Below are positions 60,567 through 64,000 of a stretch of DNA of 64,000 nt, one piece after another. The stretch lies in the NCBI GenBank assembly GCA_021904315.1, contig CM038925.1, positions 7,070,501 through 7,134,500 on the forward strand, written 5' to 3'. The stretch is from Sphagnum magellanicum. Taxonomy: Eukaryota; Streptophyta; Sphagnopsida; Sphagnales; Sphagnaceae. Every line of letters starts with the position of its first letter. Positions within the stretch are counted from its first letter, which is position 1. The translations under genes and the position numbers were made by a program. The notes under the pieces are model-generated. The model was not told where the DNA came from and did no database searches. It saw only the letters and a program-made list of their open reading frames with translations.

Positions 60567-60600
60567 ATATCCCAAATATAATGTTATCCCAAATATAATA
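60567..60600 (+). repeat. 17-bp direct repeat
   Basis: ATATCCCAAATATAATG and TTATCCCAAATATAATA are adjacent, period 17. Confidence 0.6.
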
Positions 60601-60667
60601 CATTGTCGGAGCTATTTTTAAACACATTATCATTTTAAATCAATAATTAACTAGACAAATAATGAAA

Positions 60668-60925
60668 AGAAATAGTTCATCATGTAATGACTCCACTTTT
60701 TTTAAGGCAAGTTCAAACTTCCTTTCCCAGATTTTGAACTTATCATTTAGATGTATGCACTTCTATGGAACATGCCCATCCATCATATGCATACAAAATA
60801 TTTTAGATGTCACCTCAACAAAGTTCAAGCCAAACTTTGATACCCAAATCCCACATCAATGCATAATCTTTTCCCTATGGGGAAAGCCAACAAATGTCAG
60901 GAAACAAACCCATTCATTTCATCTC
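60668..60925 (-). pseudogene. Unidentified coding fossil C
   Basis: The minus strand reads VCFLTFVGFPHREKIMH, IWVSKFGLNFVEVTSKIFCM, then KCIHLNDKFKIWERKFELAL and KKVESL, with a small number of stops. Residue use is protein-like, more so than the 100-codon plus-strand reading of the same DNA. Together with fossils A and B on the same strand it may derive from one large element spread over about 5 kb. Family not recognised. Confidence 0.45.
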
Positions 60926-61199
60926 TCCTATTCATTAGATGAAGTGCATATCAAGTTCATTTAATTTTATTTTTTTCCAATGAATTAATTTGATTAGCCC
61001 ATCATTCAAAATAAAATAAAAGAGAAACTATGGAGGCTTCCCAAAATGGAAGGTTCTAGTTTGAAATATAGAGTTCCTCCCTTTTGCCCACCTATATAGG
61101 TGAAAGGAGGATAAAATTTGCCAAAGCATTAGGAATAAACGTGAGGTGCTAATGAGAACTCTTTGGGGAACATGTCAAGAACTTGAGAACTCTTTCCTT

Positions 61200-61320
61200 T
61201 CACCACCCTTCCACTCCATGGTGCACCTTCTCATTCGTTGTGTGGAAATTCAATTCCTAAAATAGGCTGCCACTGTTTTGGCCTGGACTAATAGCCCTTC
61301 CTAAAAACACCCTACCTATT
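61200..61320 (+). repeat. Dispersed repeat R1, copy 2
   Basis: Shares about 105 bp with 248-352 in the same orientation; it has an extra GGACTAATAG-like stretch. Confidence 0.6.
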
Positions 61321-61834
61321 CATGTGACCCATGGAATGATTCATAATTAATTTTAAAAAAATATCATATGAGAAGCCCAAAACTTTCTAAATTTCTCTTT
61401 ATGCCAAGTCACAAGCTAGAAGGTTTCTGGAATTTTGTTCATGTCAAGCTTGATAAAATCTACAGGTTGTCGCCCGAGGGAAAACACTTGGTGACATTTT
61501 CATTTGGTCTCACGCTTTGAGGAATGTTCATATGATTGGCCTTGGCTACCAAGGCAAGAAGGATATTGTGTTTAGATTCATTATAGAGTATAGTAGCTTA
61601 ATGGATTTTGGCCCCTGCAGAATAGGTCTATTTTTATATGAGGATTTTTTTAAGATGATATTTTGGCTTGTGTTGAAACTTGAGATTAGTTATAACAGAG
61701 TTGTAATATCTTGAAGGATTTTGGTTTCTTTTAGACGATTTGTTGAAGATTATATTTTTGCATGGTGAAATAATTGAGTTTCCATAATTCTTCTTTTACA
61801 TTAAGATACCTTTTAATGTAAATGGCAAGGCCAC

Positions 61835-62040
61835 AGTGTGACACACCCCTTGTTTTTTTTCATTTTTTCCCCCTGTGGTACCTGGCGGGCAGCACAGAAA
61901 AAAAAGAGGCAAGGTGTTTTCAAAGAATGAAATGCCTGTCCCTTTTTGCAGCAGAAAAAATTCCACTTGATAATGTGCCCTCCAGATACACTAGACATTT
62001 TCTGCCTGCACTCAATACGACATTAGGCTGGAGTGAACAG
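61835..62040 (+). repeat. Dispersed repeat R8, copy 3
   Basis: CTTGATAATGTGCCCTCCAG and ATACACTAGACATTTTCTGC match 42230-42590 and 46680-46945. It directly precedes the tandem units at 62050. Confidence 0.6.
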
Positions 62041-62049
62041 CAAGGGGGG

Positions 62050-62310
62050 CTGATTCTGCTGTGCTTGAGGATGGACTCCCCAGGCCAAATCGTGGAATCA
62101 TCATGCTGTCCAGGGAATTGACCTGATTTTTAACACTACGGAACTAGCAATTTATGCCACAGAATGGACTGTTGGTTGTCAATTTTGCCATCCCTGTGGA
62201 TTGATTCTCCAGGCAGATCCGTGAACTATGCTCCTGATTTTTAATCCTGAGGAACCAGCAATTTATGCCAAGAAATAGGCCCTTGGTGACCGATTCTGCC
62301 AGGCCTAGTG
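62050..62310 (+). repeat. Two tandem units (130 and 112 bp) plus a partial third
   Basis: Starts are CTGATTCTGC (62050), CAATTTTGCC (62180) and CGATTCTGCC (62292). Both full units contain CTGATTTTTAA and then CTAGCAATTTATGCCA or CCAGCAATTTATGCCA. Confidence 0.8.
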
Positions 62311-62420
62311 AGCTGCCTAGTGACCGCTTGCCTGGGAGCCGAGCGCCCGTTTTCTAGTACCTACGTAGAGGGTAGCGACGTAGGGTGTGGGGCTATTAGA
62401 AGGTGGGCACCAGCGGAGTC

Positions 62421-62477
62421 CGTTGCGTTGCGTTGCGTCGGATTGTTCTCCGTTGGGCGTTCCGTGCGTGCGTGCGT

Positions 62478-62515
<38 letters not shown>
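62421..62515 (+). repeat. CGTTG, GTGC and GT microsatellites
   Basis: CGTTGCGTTGCGTTGCG at 62421-62437, GTGCGTGCGTGCGTG at 62464-62478, then about seventeen GT units to 62515. Long frames over it on both strands (Cys-Val or Thr-His repeats) are artefacts. Confidence 0.9.
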
Positions 62516-62521
<6 letters not shown>

Positions 62522-63536
62522 TTTGCAGGAAATTCTCGTGTGCATGACGAGAGAAGAGAGAGTCTGTGGAGCTCTAGTGAAATTTTCTTTCAAGTCCTTC
62601 TGAGTACCCATTGGAGATATACACCAGGATGTGGAAGTGATGGCAGTGATGGCGGTGAATAGCTAGGCAGTTGTTGTGATATGTGAGTGAGAGCTTGCAA
62701 GCAAAAAATAGAGTGTGATATCTGTGTGACCAGTCTCTGTGGAGTCGACTTGATTGTTCATTGTTTTTGGGGTCCTGCATCTGTTGTGCTTTTCCCTTCT
62801 CTCAATTCTTTTGCAGAACTTGGGCTTAGAGGAATGCATAGTGTGTGTCCAATTTGATATTGCTTTTGAGGGGAGGTGGGGGGGGGGGACAACGAGATGC
62901 TGCTGGTGTTGGAGTGAACTTGGTGAGATTCTATTATTCGTGGGCGGTTTAAAATCTGCGTGAGAGACTGACTGAAGCAGCTCGGTAGAGCTGTCGTCTA
63001 GGTTCGTGTGCAGATCTTGGGGTGTTGCATGGCTTCTTGAGCTGCTTGTTTGTCCTGGAATGAGGAGCTGAGAGGCCTTCATTTTTGGAGAAGTTGCAGT
63101 GTGATCACCTGCAAGTAAAGTCGTTGAAGGAAGCAGCTCATTTTGGGAAAAGGAGAGAGAGGAGGGAGAGCAATCAATCTCCCATTTCCTCTCGGACTAA
63201 GGTTGTGCGTAGCACCAGAGCTCTGAGAGGACTTATTAGAGCTGGGGTGCTATAGTCTCCTTCAGCCTCTTCTCTCCTCCTTGTCTGAACTTGGCATAGG
63301 AAATCCAAATTTTGACAAGGAAATGCAATGGTGAAAAACTGAAAAGAAACGTGCAAGGCAAAGTCCCTAGCTAGTACACCTCTCTAGGCCGGCTCGCAGC
63401 TCCTAGCAAGCTGAAGAAGACAAAGTAGAATCGGGGACGAACAGAGTCTTGTGATATCGTGAGTGCCCTCTGTTATCTGAACCTCGAATTCTTCTCACAC
63501 TACGTTCCGCGCATCTTTATGCTATCTAACCAAAGA

Positions 63537-63540
<4 letters not shown>

Positions 63541-63582
<42 letters not shown>
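63541..63582 (+). repeat. AG microsatellite (AG)21
   Basis: Twenty-one uninterrupted AG units within the leader-like region. Confidence 0.9.
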
Positions 63583-63584
<2 letters not shown>

Positions 63585-64000
63585 TTTGTGGCTACAGAGA
63601 ATCGATGATGTTCACGACTTGTAATTCATTTTGTTGCCGGGTATGTTTGTTGGTTGAGATTGCAGTTTGTTGTGGTCGAGATAGACGGGTTTCACGGAGT
63701 GCGATAAGGTGCAGTGCAAGAAGTATGAGAACCCAGAAGTGCGCTCCGGGCCGTCATCGTCACCGGAGAGTTGCTTTCTGAGCCAATGGTAGAAGCTGCA
63801 CTGCGAATTTATTGATGTTTTTTCTGGGAGAAAGAGATCGAAGCTTGAAGGTAAGAGGAAGTAATCAAGGCTACTCACTGAGGCAGCTGGTCAGTCAATC
63901 CATGCCGCATCATTTTGTGACGAGATCTTCTTGTTCCGATACTGAATGAAGGCTGAAGGCTTCCCTCTGGCCAGCCACGAGACTTCTACGTCAAGACAAC

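Larger units (their letters stand above)
62311..64000 (+). promoter_or_regulatory. GC-richer leader-like region, possible 5' end of a gene to the right
   Basis: Composition changes from AT-rich repeats to mixed DNA with more CpG. It holds CGTTG, GTGC and GT microsatellites (62421-62515) and (AG)21 at 63541-63582; GA runs are common in plant promoters and 5' leaders, where BPC proteins bind. Splice-like sites in plus orientation are TTTCTGTTTGCAG|G ending at 62528, CTCTCAATTCTTTTGCAG ending at 62816, and GCTTGAAG|GTAAGAGG at 63850. No long plus-strand frame starts here. Non-coding leader exons of a gene or a long non-coding RNA beyond 64000 would explain it. No TATA box could be fixed. Confidence 0.35.

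Noticed and set aside
62308-62662. Several overlapping plus and minus frames of 66-91 codons
   Set aside because: They run through GT and GTGC microsatellites, giving Cys-Val or Thr-His repeats.
62663-63082. 139-codon minus-strand open stretch
   Set aside because: Ser/His/Pro/Thr-rich text antisense to the leader-like region, with no motif; probably a shadow of GC-richer non-coding DNA.

Overview
The window looks like nuclear DNA of a land plant with a large, repeat-filled genome. It is AT-rich and has long homopolymer and microsatellite runs. It carries solo LTRs with 5-bp target duplications, many small inverted-repeat elements with 3-bp TAA or TGA duplications (PIF/Harbinger style), a decayed hAT-type transposase and a tRNA-derived SINE-like head. 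The lineage cannot be fixed from the sequence; the remembered look of the hAT and zinc-finger fossils suggests a fern, other non-flowering plant or gymnosperm, but this is inference. I see no intact protein-coding gene, no rRNA, no functional tRNA and no CRISPR.

Layout. 0-4.3 kb: a dispersed repeat, a hairpin and a 227-bp MITE. 4.34-8.39 kb: a broken hAT-like transposase on the minus strand, split by about 2.1 kb of foreign AT-rich DNA. 11.1-12.4 kb: a 300-bp inverted-repeat element that received a 923-bp solo LTR. 14.8-15.5 kb: degenerate CTAC satellite. 16.4-19.3 kb: arrays of a motif like ATGCGGGTATTGCA in both orientations. 18.24-19.11 kb: a broken C2H2 zinc-finger gene, minus strand. 19.79-20.56 kb: an array of tandem hairpins. 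21.7-26.5 kb: a dense cluster of MITEs ending in a 416-bp foldback element. 26.5-34.2 kb: mostly featureless AT-rich DNA. 34.2-35.1 kb: a possible element between 16-bp direct repeats. 37.2-43.7 kb: a second MITE cluster, a second solo LTR nested in a MITE, and the SINE-like head. 49.7-51.3 kb: a third solo LTR and a fragment of a fourth. 53.6-53.9 kb: an uninterrupted copy of the element split at 11.1 kb. 55.6-61 kb: scattered coding-like fossils of unknown family, mainly minus strand, and a nearly perfect 35-bp hairpin. 62.0-64.0 kb: GC-richer DNA with GT and AG microsatellites and splice-like sites, possibly the 5' leader of a gene beyond the right edge.

No genes work together here. The main content is insertion history: two solo LTRs interrupt older elements whose unfilled copies lie elsewhere in the same window, so insertion points can be read to the base or nearly so.
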